The notes beneath the pieces are model-generated. The model was not told the origin of the DNA and ran no database searches. It saw nothing but the letters and a program-made list of their open reading frames with translations. 64,000 nucleotides of DNA from Pseudopelobacter sp964542535 (lineage in GTDB: Bacteria; Desulfobacterota; Desulfuromonadia; Geobacterales; Pseudopelobacteraceae): the NCBI GenBank assembly GCA_964542535.1, contig CAZIUE010000016.1:15399-79398 (forward strand). The letters run 5' to 3'. Positions 16,635-23,946 of this stretch are shown here, piece after piece (positions within the stretch are counted from its first letter, which is position 1; each line of letters starts with the position of its first letter). The position numbers and the translations under genes are program-made.

Positions 16635-17402
16635 ATGGCTTTCGACACGGCATTCGATGAGGGGATCATCCGTTTCACCTTCGACAACAACGGCTACAAC
16701 TCCATTTCTCCCGAAGTATTGGGGGGACTGCAGGAGGTGATCAACTGCGCCAACGCCGACGACGGGGTGAAGGGGATCATCCTGACGGGACAGGGGCGCA
16801 TCTTCTCCAGCGGCTACGACCTGGGAACCTTCATCTCCTTCAGGGATACGGAGGAGTGCCTAACCTGGAGCGAGACCAGGGAGGCGTTGATGTACGACTT
16901 GTTCACCTGCAAAAAGCCGGTGGTGGCGGCGATCAACGGCCATGCCATGGCAGCAGGACTGATCCTGGCCATGGCCGCGGACTACCGCATCGCCATCAAT
17001 ACCCCCAAGATCCGGATCGGCATGCCGGAGATCAACATCGGCATCCCCTTGAGTAGCAGCGAGGCCGAAATCATGAAGTTCGGGCTCGGCAGCGACAGGA
17101 ACTACCGCGACCTGATGTTCACCGCTCGCCAGATCAACCCGGAGGAGGCCCTGCAGAAGGGGATCGTGGACGAACTGGTGGCGGACGGCGGGGAGCTGCT
17201 GGAGCGGGCCAAAGCCAAGCTGCTCAGCATGATCGACACCCCGGGCAGGGCCTTCATCATGCTCAAACAGGTGGAAAAACGGCATATTGCGGAGTACATC
17301 AGCAGCAGCGCTACCAGGTTCGACTGGCAGACCTATGCGGGCTGTTTCTTCCGCGAGCCGGTGGTGGCGGAGATGAAGAAGATCAAGGCATCCATGAAAT
17401 AG
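16635..17402 (+). CDS. enoyl-CoA hydratase/isomerase-family protein
   Basis: A 255-residue crotonase-fold protein. The two oxyanion-hole segments are present: FSSGYDLGTFIS (about residues 57-68) and AINGHAMAAGLILAMAADYR (about 97-116). The position usually occupied by the first catalytic Glu lies in GMPEINIGIPL, so one Glu is retained (MPE). The second is less clear, which leaves hydratase versus isomerase or another acyl-CoA activity open. A GGAGGAGA ribosome-binding site precedes the ATG. No fatty-acid genes adjoin it. Confidence 0.85.
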   Translation: MAFDTAFDEGIIRFTFDNNGYNSISPEVLGGLQEVINCANADDGVKGIILTGQGRIFSSGYDLGTFISFRDTEECLTWSETREALMYDLFTCKKPVVAAINGHAMAAGLILAMAADYRIAINTPKIRIGMPEINIGIPLSSSEAEIMKFGLGSDRNYRDLMFTARQINPEEALQKGIVDELVADGGELLERAKAKLLSMIDTPGRAFIMLKQVEKRHIAEYISSSATRFDWQTYAGCFFREPVVAEMKKIKASMK

Positions 17403-17476
17403 GCGACTGTGACAGCGGCACAAAAACATTGACAGACTCTTCCCGGAGATGGTAAAGAGGCCAAAATTGTTTTATC

Positions 17477-17588
17477 GATAGACGACAATACTCAACCATC
17501 CGCAAGGATGGGGCGGAAAGCCTACGGGTCTTACTGAGACAGCCGGGTTGCCGAAATATCACCGAGATATTTGGCCCCGGCTTTTTTT
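17477..17588 (+). ncRNA. GEMM-I riboswitch 1, 3',3'-cGAMP-type, with terminator
   Basis: Aptamer 17477-17560: P1 pairs GATA with TATC. The hairpin CCATCC-GCAA-GGATGG and the core GGGGCGGAAAGCC, GAGACAGCCGGG and TTGCCGAAATATC follow the GEMM-I consensus. The ligand-selecting base (G20 in the V. cholerae c-di-GMP aptamer) is A at 17490, the hallmark of the cGAMP class described in Geobacter. The expression platform (17542-17588) is an intrinsic terminator: GCCGGG...GCCgAAATATC pairs with GATATTTGGC...CCCGGC, then seven T. It reuses the aptamer's 3' strands, so ligand binding should prevent termination (ON switch). Confidence 0.88.
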
Positions 17589-17681
17589 ATTGCCGGGACG
17601 ATGCGAAGGAGATCGTACCAGCAAAGAGAAGCAATCCGCAATATCACGCAGCGTGCCGCTCCAGCGGCTTGCCTGCGGTTC

Positions 17682-17793
17682 GTGATACACGATACGACCA
17701 AACCATTCGCGAGGATGGGGCGGAAAGCCACGGGTCTTACCGAGACAGCCGGGTTGCCGAAATGTCACAGGATATTCGGTCCCGGTTTTTTTT
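17682..17793 (+). ncRNA. GEMM-I riboswitch 2, 3',3'-cGAMP-type, with terminator
   Basis: A second complete unit 94 bases after the first. P1 pairs GTGATA (17682-17687) with TGTCAC (17763-17768). The hairpin CCATTC-GCGA-GGATGG and the same GGGGCGGAAAGCC, GAGACAGCCGGG and TTGCCGAAAT core follow. The specificity base is again A (17697). A terminator (17749-17793) pairs CCGGG...CCGAA with TTCGG...CCCGG and ends in eight T, again competing with the aptamer. Both units must permit readthrough before the L,D-transpeptidase at 17890 is transcribed from a promoter upstream of riboswitch 1. Confidence 0.87.
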
Positions 17794-17889
17794 GTCCGTT
17801 ACGCACGTCGGTTCCAGCGTCACCCCCACGGGGCGAACAAGGACCGCTTGCTTGCAGAGCCATTCTCGAGAAAGGTGTCGAAAATTTTC

Positions 17890-19209
17890 ATGCGTCCAAC
17901 TCCCCGCCATACAATGCCGCGCAGCCGCTTCTTCTGGGCAGTGCTCTGCCTGCTGGTCCTGACACTGCAAGGGTGCGCCGTCATGAGGGGGTCCCGGGGG
18001 CAATCCGGGCCGCCTCCCCGTGAGGTGCGGAAGGAGATCGAGCGGCACAACTTCCCGGTCCAAAGGGGAGACGACGTGGTGGGCCACATGGCGATGGTCA
18101 AGGTCGAGGAGGGGGACACGCTGGCGGATATCGCCCGGCACTTCGGCGTGGGGCTGAATGCCATCAGCGCGGCCAACCCGGGGGTCGATCCCTGGGTGCC
18201 CAGGGCCGGGGAACTGATCCTGCTGCCGCTCAGCTTCATCCTTCCGGACGCCCCGAGAAAGGGAATCGTGATCAACCTGGCAACCATGCGGCTCTTTCAC
18301 TACAAGGGAAACGGCGGCTCGCTGATGGTGTCCACCTACCCGGTGGGCGTGGGCGCGGAAGACCGCCCCACCCCCCAGGGGCCGACACGGGTGGTGCGCA
18401 AGACCGCCAGGCCCACCTGGCACGTGCCCGCCTCCATTGCCGAGAGGCACCGCAAGAAAGGGGACATCCTACCCGCGTCCATTCCGCCGGGACCGGACAA
18501 CCCCCTGGGAGAGTACGCGCTCTACCTGAGCAAGGCGGGATACCTGATTCACGGCACCAACAAGCCGTCCAGCGTCGGGCTCCAGGCAACCAACGGTTGT
18601 ATGAGACTCTATCCGGAGGACATCAGGACGCTCTTCGGCGAGACCCCGGTGAACACCCCGGTCCTGATCGTGAACCAGCCCTATCTGGTGGGCCGCCGCA
18701 ACGGAACCCTCTATCTGGAAGCCCATGGCTCTCCGGACACTGCCGACGCCGGCGAGCTGCGCAGAGTGGAAGACAGGCTGCGCACGCTGGAGAAGAAAAT
18801 CGCCACTCCCCTCGACTGGACCAGGATCAGGGAGGTAGAGGCCCGTTCCCTGGGCATTCCCGTCCCGCTCTCCACAGCGGGACAAGGTGACAACAGCGGG
18901 ACGTCCGAAGCCGTGGAGCTGGAGCATCCGGGCAACCTGTACGGAAAGCCGCAGATACCTGCCATGAGAAAGGACGCCTGGTATCTCCAGGCAGCCTATA
19001 TGCGCGATGAGACCGATGCCAGGAGATTGGCCGCCATCATCACACATCAGGGACCACCGATTCCCACCCGGATCGTACCCAAGGATGGCGGCGGCTATCG
19101 CGTCATCTCCGGCCCCTTCGCGGATGCCGCCGAGGCCAGGGATGCGGCGAAGCGTATCAGATACGACCTGGAGATAGATACCTTCATATTCGACGCATCC
19201 AGGAAGTAG
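17890..19209 (+). CDS. L,D-transpeptidase lipoprotein with LysM and SPOR domains
   Basis: A 439-residue envelope enzyme. The signal peptide ends in lipobox LQGC. A LysM domain follows (VEEGDTLADIARHFGVGLNA, about 75-115), then the YkuD catalytic domain with His in YLIHGTNKPSS and Cys in ATNGCMRLYP (about 210-240). A SPOR peptidoglycan-binding repeat closes it (AWYLQAAYMRDETDARRLA to the end). Such enzymes form 3-3 crosslinks or attach lipoproteins to peptidoglycan. Starts at 17848 and 17914 are alternatives; 17890 has AAAGGTG upstream. Expression should be governed by the two riboswitches ahead. The next gene encodes an Lpp-like lipoprotein. Confidence 0.9.
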   Translation: MRPTPRHTMPRSRFFWAVLCLLVLTLQGCAVMRGSRGQSGPPPREVRKEIERHNFPVQRGDDVVGHMAMVKVEEGDTLADIARHFGVGLNAISAANPGVDPWVPRAGELILLPLSFILPDAPRKGIVINLATMRLFHYKGNGGSLMVSTYPVGVGAEDRPTPQGPTRVVRKTARPTWHVPASIAERHRKKGDILPASIPPGPDNPLGEYALYLSKAGYLIHGTNKPSSVGLQATNGCMRLYPEDIRTLFGETPVNTPVLIVNQPYLVGRRNGTLYLEAHGSPDTADAGELRRVEDRLRTLEKKIATPLDWTRIREVEARSLGIPVPLSTAGQGDNSGTSEAVELEHPGNLYGKPQIPAMRKDAWYLQAAYMRDETDARRLAAIITHQGPPIPTRIVPKDGGGYRVISGPFADAAEARDAAKRIRYDLEIDTFIFDASRK

Positions 19210-19353
19210 CCCTGTTCCGGAAGCAACCGCCAATGACCCGGCGGCACGGGCCGGCCTTTCACGCCGGTCACCACGGAGGAGAGCGTTTCCATCAACCATG
19301 TTTCACCGTTCACACGGAACAACCGGGTGAACCAAACCACAGGAGGTAGAAAA

Positions 19354-19656
19354 ATGAAGAAACATCTCGTATTGTTTTCGTTGATGCTGGTCCTGCCCGC
19401 CACACTGATCGGTTGCGCCACAACCGGCGACATGGAACAGATGCAGGCGCAGCAGCGGTTGATCGACGCCAAAGCCGATCAGGCGCTCAAGGATGCGCAG
19501 GCTGCCAAAGCGGCGGCCGACGCGGCCAAGGTGCAGGCTGACGAGTCATCGGCCCGCGCCGAAAATGCCATCAAGGCGGCGGAGGAGCGGGAAAGGATCG
19601 CCGATGAAAAGGCGAAACAGGCTGACGCAACGTTCCAGAAATCCATGAGGAAGTAA
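19354..19656 (+). CDS. alanine-zipper lipoprotein, Lpp/OprI-like
   Basis: A 100-residue lipoprotein: signal peptide with lipobox LIGC (Cys about residue 20), then a nearly pure Ala-rich coiled coil (DAQAAKAAADAAKVQAD and similar heptads), ending KSMRK. Braun's lipoprotein likewise ends in a basic residue pair with terminal Lys that L,D-transpeptidases couple to peptidoglycan, so the C-terminal Lys here is a plausible attachment point (inference). AGGAGG precedes ATG 19354. It lies between two L,D-transpeptidase genes and is followed by a strong hairpin. It probably tethers the outer membrane to the wall. Confidence 0.85.
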   Translation: MKKHLVLFSLMLVLPATLIGCATTGDMEQMQAQQRLIDAKADQALKDAQAAKAAADAAKVQADESSARAENAIKAAEERERIADEKAKQADATFQKSMRK

Positions 19657-19690
19657 TCCCGCCGCGGTTGCGGCGCTCACCAGGGAACGG

Positions 19691-19723
19691 TAAATGGCAG
19701 GGGGGCTCTCCCCCTGCCATTTA
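19691..19723 (+). terminator. strong hairpin after the alanine-zipper lipoprotein gene
   Basis: A perfect 14-bp stem TAAATGGCAGGGGG with its complement around loop GCTCT. There is no long T-run beyond ATTTACTG. It probably slows or ends transcription and protects the short upstream mRNA, reducing expression of the next gene. Confidence 0.65.
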
Positions 19724-19790
19724 CTGTCTCAAACGCACCGGCTGGTTGCCCAACACCTATGCCGACGCCGGGAAATGGAGAGGTAGAGCA

Positions 19791-20804
19791 ATGGGAAGAA
19801 CGGGGAGAAGAGATGATTCCGCGCCTGTCGGGGGCGGTTCGCCCCGGGCAGGCGCCCGAGGGAAGCGGTGGTGGCCGCGAGAGCGGCTGGCCCTGCTGTG
19901 CATCCCTGTTCTGGCAGCTGTCGTCCTGCTGTTCGGGGGCGGCAACGTCCGGGAGGGGAACGGAGCGCAGACGAGTTTCAAAGAAGCCAATGCCCTGTTC
20001 AACCGGGGTGAGTATGCCGCCGCCCTGAGTAGCTACGGCCAGTTACTGGAGCTGTATCCCGACGAACGGGACAGGGTGCTGTTCGAGATGGGCATCCTCC
20101 ATTCCCATCCCGGGAACGGGCAGCGGGACTATCAAAAATCACTCGAATGCTTCCAGCAGCTGATCAGGGAGTATCCGCGCAGCCCCTACCGTCGTGACAG
20201 CGAGATGATGGTCTTCTCCATCCACAATGTCGCCCTCAAGGACAGGACGATCTCCGCCCAGCAGGCACGGATCGAGTCCCTCCGGCAGGAACTGAGACAG
20301 CGGGATGAGGACAATGCCGCTCTGCGGGAAAAACTGCGGTCCCTGGAACGGATGACCATGGAGTTTGCCGTCAGGAAAAGATCCGTGGACAGGATACTGA
20401 TCGAAAAACGGGAGCGGCGACTGACCCTGCTCTCGAAGGACGAGGTGCTCAAGAGCTACCGGATTGCCCTGGGCGGCAACCCGGACGGCCCCAAGGAGCA
20501 GGAGGGGGACAACAAGACTCCCGAGGGATGCTATGTCATCGATGCGAAAAACGGGAAAAGCTCCTACCACCTGGCGCTGCACATCTCCTACCCCAACGAG
20601 CATGACCGGATGCGGGCGAAGCAGCGGGGGGTCCCGCCGGGCGGCAATATCATGATCCACGGACTCAAGAACGGCTTCTCCTGGGTCGGCGACTCCCACA
20701 CGGATACTGACTGGACCAAAGGGTGCATCGCCGTCACTGACGAGGAGATCGAGGAGCTGTACCGGCTGGTGCCGGTCGGCACGGCCGTAGAGATACGGCC
20801 GTGA
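19791..20804 (+). CDS. membrane-anchored L,D-transpeptidase with TPR-like region
   Basis: A 337-residue protein. ATG 19791 is chosen because GGAGAGG lies 7 bases upstream and the longer frame would read through the hairpin at 19691-19723. A basic N-terminus and one transmembrane helix (LALLCIPVLAAVVLLFGGG) are followed by tetratricopeptide-like repeats (ANALFNRGEYAAALSSYGQL) and a coiled coil (about 150-200). The C-terminal YkuD domain has catalytic His in NIMIHGLKNG and Cys in WTKGCIAVTDEEIEEL. The TPR part may dock it to a wall-synthesis or lipoprotein partner. It belongs to the same envelope cluster as the riboswitch-controlled enzyme. Confidence 0.87.
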   Translation: MGRTGRRDDSAPVGGGSPRAGARGKRWWPRERLALLCIPVLAAVVLLFGGGNVREGNGAQTSFKEANALFNRGEYAAALSSYGQLLELYPDERDRVLFEMGILHSHPGNGQRDYQKSLECFQQLIREYPRSPYRRDSEMMVFSIHNVALKDRTISAQQARIESLRQELRQRDEDNAALREKLRSLERMTMEFAVRKRSVDRILIEKRERRLTLLSKDEVLKSYRIALGGNPDGPKEQEGDNKTPEGCYVIDAKNGKSSYHLALHISYPNEHDRMRAKQRGVPPGGNIMIHGLKNGFSWVGDSHTDTDWTKGCIAVTDEEIEELYRLVPVGTAVEIRP

Positions 20805-20868
20805 TGCAACGGAAGCGGCGCCGTTCCCTGTCACCCGGGCTGAGGAGAGAACGGTCAGGGCCTGGTGA

Positions 20869-20911
20869 CGTTCGGAGGAGCCCCGACCGGGGCCGCCTCC
20901 GAACGGTTATT
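20869..20911. terminator. large GC-rich hairpin, probable bidirectional terminator
   Basis: Outer arms CGTTCGGAGG (20869-20878) and CCTCCGAACG (20896-20905) enclose a second palindrome, GCCCCGACCGGGGC. The plus strand continues GTTATTT. It lies between the convergent L,D-transpeptidase and PpiC-SseB genes. Confidence 0.65.
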
Positions 20912-20931
20912 TCCGCGGGATGACGCCCGCT

Positions 20932-21663
20932 TCAGTTCGTGTGTCCCTCCCCGGTTTCCGTCTGTCGGCTGCGCTCCACCACCTCCCTGAGCCAGGCGAT
21001 TTCTTCGGGGTTGAACTGTTTCGAGTATTCGGTGCCCACGTTCATGGCGATATGCAGCGGCGGCATGGCGGTAGTCGCCAGCACGTGCCCCGGAACCGGA
21101 ACCCAGTCGACGGAACGGCCGGACCACTCAGTCAGGCGGGCTTCGCTGCTGAAAATAATAAGGTACTTGGTTCCTTCGGCTTCCAGGACCAACGGCAGCA
21201 CCCTCTCTTCCGCGCCCGCCTCTTCATCGTCCAGCTCCTTCGGGTCCAGAGTCGGCACGCAGAAGGTCGTGTTCAGGAAGGTGCCGTAAAAAGCCGACTG
21301 CGCCTTGGGATCATTCACATCCCGGTGCAGCGCCGCCAGGGCATGATCCAGGGCACTCTCCGCCGGAGAGGCTTCCGTTGCCGCCTCCTCCCAGCGGCGG
21401 GTCACTTCGACCAGGTGATAGCCGAACTGGGTCTTGACCGGGCCGAGCAGCGTGTTCACCTCCCCGGTGAAGACCGCCTGATCGAACTCGGGCACCATCT
21501 GGCCGGGGTTGAACGTGCCGAGGTTGCCCCCCTCTTGGCCGGACGGGCAGGAGGATTCGCGTTTGGCGACGTCGGCAAAGTCGGCGCCGGCTTCGATCTC
21601 GGCCTTGAGTTTCAGGCAGAGGGCTTCGTTGTCTACGAGGATGTGACGGGCAGTAGCGGGCAT
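20932..21663 (-). CDS. parvulin (PpiC) peptidyl-prolyl isomerase fused to an SseB domain
   Basis: A 243-residue two-domain protein. Residues 1-92 form a compact parvulin: ATARHILVDNEALCLKLKAE, FADVAKRESSCPSG, GNLGTFNPGQMVPEFDQAVF, VKTQFGYHLVEV. From about 105 the C-terminal half matches SseB_N-type domains (ALAALHRDVNDPKAQSAFYG, LPLVLEAEGTKYLIIFSSE, WVPVPGHVLATTAMP). There is no signal peptide, so it is cytoplasmic. ATG 21663 follows AAGGAGC and gives a standard parvulin start; the frame continues upstream without a better site. Such a fusion is unusual; perhaps SseB supplies a binding surface for client proteins (inference). Confidence 0.82.
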   Translation of the reverse strand: MPATARHILVDNEALCLKLKAEIEAGADFADVAKRESSCPSGQEGGNLGTFNPGQMVPEFDQAVFTGEVNTLLGPVKTQFGYHLVEVTRRWEEAATEASPAESALDHALAALHRDVNDPKAQSAFYGTFLNTTFCVPTLDPKELDDEEAGAEERVLPLVLEAEGTKYLIIFSSEARLTEWSGRSVDWVPVPGHVLATTAMPPLHIAMNVGTEYSKQFNPEEIAWLREVVERSRQTETGEGHTN

Positions 21664-21849
21664 GGATGCTCCTTGTGTGGGGTGAAAACGATCAGCGATA
21701 GTAGCCGAATCGGCCGGCGCTGACAACCGTTATCGGGTGAGCCCGGACCGGCGCGTCGCCGCCACACACGTTTTCCGCAACCGGTTCATCGACCGCGACC
21801 CGCACATCCATGATCGCGTGATGCCACCTCCAATCGGCGCTCCTCCCCC

Positions 21850-22176
21850 CTACTGTTCCAGGCATCTCTTCCCTGCCGCGATTACGGCGCCAATGACGCC
21901 CGGAAAGCGCGCCTCCAGGTCATCGACCCGGATGGAGTTGATCAGGACGTTACCCTCCCTCCTGCTGGCAACCACCCCCGATTCCCGCAGTACCTTGAAA
22001 TGGTGGGACAGAGTCGATTTGGGCATCGGTATTTCGAACGCGCCGCATGCGATTTCCCCCGCCCGTGAGATCTTGACGACGATCTCCAACCGCAGGGGGT
22101 CGCTCAAGGCATGGAGGACCCTGGGTAAGGATATCTCGTCCCGCACCGGTTGCCGCATCTCCGTAGTCGTGGCCAT
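21850..22176 (-). CDS. ArsR-family winged-helix repressor
   Basis: A 108-residue regulator with the ArsR winged helix: LPRVLHALSDPLRLEIVVKI, then KSTLSHHFKVLRESGVVASR as recognition helix, then REGNVLINSIRVDDLEARFP. No obvious metal-binding Cys pair (CVC) is present, though a single Cys occurs in IACGAF, so the signal may be redox or organic. ATG 22176 follows GGAAGAGAG; the frame is open upstream to 22293 across the operator and is discounted. It is divergent from an NADPH/flavin-type reductase, which it probably represses together with itself through the palindrome at 22257-22278. Confidence 0.85.
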   Translation of the reverse strand: MATTTEMRQPVRDEISLPRVLHALSDPLRLEIVVKISRAGEIACGAFEIPMPKSTLSHHFKVLRESGVVASRREGNVLINSIRVDDLEARFPGVIGAVIAAGKRCLEQ

Positions 22177-22256
22177 GTGTGCTCTCTTCCTTTTATTCCG
22201 CATCATACTAGACGACAGGTTGACATGACAATACAGTTCGACTATGTTCGAATAAG

Positions 22257-22278
22257 TTGTTCGAAAACAATCGAACAA
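22257..22278. promoter_or_regulatory. ArsR-type operator
   Basis: TTGTTCGA, six bases, TCGAACAA forms a perfect 8-bp palindrome. Further GTTCGA copies lie just upstream (near 22247 and 22256). It sits in the divergent promoter region between the ArsR gene and the flavoprotein gene, where such repressors bind. Confidence 0.65.
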
Positions 22279-22343
22279 CCCGCCCCCTGACACGGACTGT
22301 TGGGCGGCAAGCGGCTACCAACCGTTATAAAGGAGAAAAGAAC

Positions 22344-23003
22344 ATGAACGTCATCGGAATCAACGGCAGTCCGCGGAAGAAATGGAACACGGCCACCCTG
22401 GTCGCCAAGGCGCTGGAAGGGGCCGCGGCGCAAGGGGCAACAACGGAGCTGGTTCATCTGTACGACCTGGAGTTCAAGGGGTGCGTGAGCTGCTTCGCCT
22501 GCAAGACCCGGGGAGGGAGGAGCTACGGCACCTGTGTGCTGCGGGACGACCTGGCTCCGGTGCTGGAGAAGATAGCCTCAGCCGACGCCCTGGTCATCGG
22601 TTCGCCCATCTACTTCGGGGCCGTTACCGGTGAGACGCGCAGTTTCCTCGAGCGGTTGCTCTTCCCCTACCTCACCTACACCGTCCCCTACGGCACCCTG
22701 TTCCCCCGGAAGATCAGGACCGGATTCATCTACACCATGAACGTCACCGAGGAGGTGAGCAGGAAATTCGGCTACGAGCAGCTCTTCGCGACTAACGAGC
22801 GCTACGCGCAGTTGCTCCTCGGTCCTGCCGAGACGCTCCGCGCCTTCGACACCTGCCAGGTGGACGATTACTCGAAGGTGGTGATCGAGAGCTTCGACCC
22901 GGTTCACAAGGCCAGGCGCCGTACCGAGGTGTTGCCGCTGGAATGTGAACGCGCCTTTGAGCTGGGACGGCGACTGGCCGGGGCCGAGGGTGTGGCGGCG
23001 TAG
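22344..23003 (+). CDS. flavodoxin-fold NAD(P)H-dependent reductase, possibly iron-sulfur flavoprotein
   Basis: A 219-residue protein starting MNVIGINGSPRKKWNTATLV, the FMN phosphate-binding loop of the NADPH-dependent FMN reductase/Isf group. A Cys cluster follows, GCVSCFACK then GTCVLRDDL (C-x2-C-x2-C-x10-C, about residues 48-65), which may hold an iron-sulfur cluster, though the last spacing is longer than in classical Isf. The middle motif SADALVIGSPIYFGAVTGE binds the flavin ring. AAAGGAGAAAAG precedes the ATG. Divergent control by the ArsR protein suggests induction by a quinone, oxidant or similar stress. Confidence 0.85.
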   Translation: MNVIGINGSPRKKWNTATLVAKALEGAAAQGATTELVHLYDLEFKGCVSCFACKTRGGRSYGTCVLRDDLAPVLEKIASADALVIGSPIYFGAVTGETRSFLERLLFPYLTYTVPYGTLFPRKIRTGFIYTMNVTEEVSRKFGYEQLFATNERYAQLLLGPAETLRAFDTCQVDDYSKVVIESFDPVHKARRRTEVLPLECERAFELGRRLAGAEGVAA

Positions 23004-23067
23004 CGAAGTGGCGGGGAGGATCATGGCGATCCTGGAGGGGTAATCGTCCGGTGCTTCAGATGGAACT

Positions 23068-23089
23068 GCCCGCTTTCGGCGGGCTTTTT
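23068..23089 (+). terminator. intrinsic terminator after the flavoprotein gene
   Basis: GCCCGC (23068-23073), loop TTTCG, GCGGGC (23079-23084) and five T. An outer repeat, CTTCAGATG with CATCTGAAG, brackets the hairpin and extends the structure. Confidence 0.8.
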
Positions 23090-23176
23090 CATCTGAAGCG
23101 GAGGGCAAAGATTGTATTCGGGAGCCCATGCCCGAAAGGCAAAAAGCCTAACCTGACCCGGGAGGGGTTCCCTAAG

Positions 23177-23886
23177 AATCCAGGAGAGTTCCGCACGACC
23201 CAGAACTGGATCGGCGGCACCATGCCGGGCAATGCCGCTTTTGTGCCGCCGCCCCCCCATGAAGTGCTGCCCTGTCTTGGCGAACTGGAAAAATTCCTCC
23301 ACGACGAGTCGATTCCGCCACTGCTCAAGGCCGGTCTTGCCCATGCCCAGTTCGAAACCATCCACCCATTCCTGGACGGCAACGGACGCATGGGGCGGCT
23401 GCTGATCGCGTTCATCCTCTGCCACGACCAGATACTGGAAAAACCGCTGTTGTATTTGAGCCTCTTCTTCAAGAAGCATCGCCGGGAATACTACGAACGT
23501 CTCAACGCCGTCAGGCGTGACGGCGACTGGGAGGGATGGATCAAGTACTACCTGCAGGGTGTCTACGAGAGATATCGAAACAGGCCACCGATGCCGCCAA
23601 GGCGATCATGGACCTGCTGGCCGCCGACCGGCAGAAGACGGCCGGGTTGGGGAAAGCGGCGCCAACGGCGCTGGCACTTCTGGAGTTGCTCTACCGCCAG
23701 CCCTACGTCACGATTCCGTTTGTGGCACGGCACCTCGGAACAAGTTCACCGGCTGCCGGCAAGGCGGTCAACAATCTGACGTCTCTCGGCATTCTCAAGG
23801 AAGTGAGCGGCAAGAAGCGGGACCGGGTCTTTCTCCACGAGTCGTATCTGGCGATCATCAGGGAGGGGACGGAGCTGTACGGATAA
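23177..23886 (+). pseudogene. Fic-family protein, truncated and frameshifted
   Basis: Homology begins abruptly at NPGEFRTTQNWIGGT, so the N-terminal region of the family (including any inhibitory helix) is missing. The catalytic Fic loop is intact: ETIHPFLDGNGRMGRLL (about 23358-23403), with the His, Asn and Arg needed for AMP transfer. Near 23566-23572 the sequence GAGAGATATC has a 2-base GA duplication relative to the expected GVYEISKQATDAA coding. The C-terminal winged-helix part continues in another frame to 23886 (LRHLGTSS-type motif ARHLGTSSPAAGKAVNN). The damage is small enough to look recent. No start codon is evident. Confidence 0.8.
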
Positions 23887-23946
23887 CCGGAATTCCGGAT
23901 ACCCGCCGGCCACCCGTTCCGCCCCGTGGGTAAAACGGTGCCGCGC

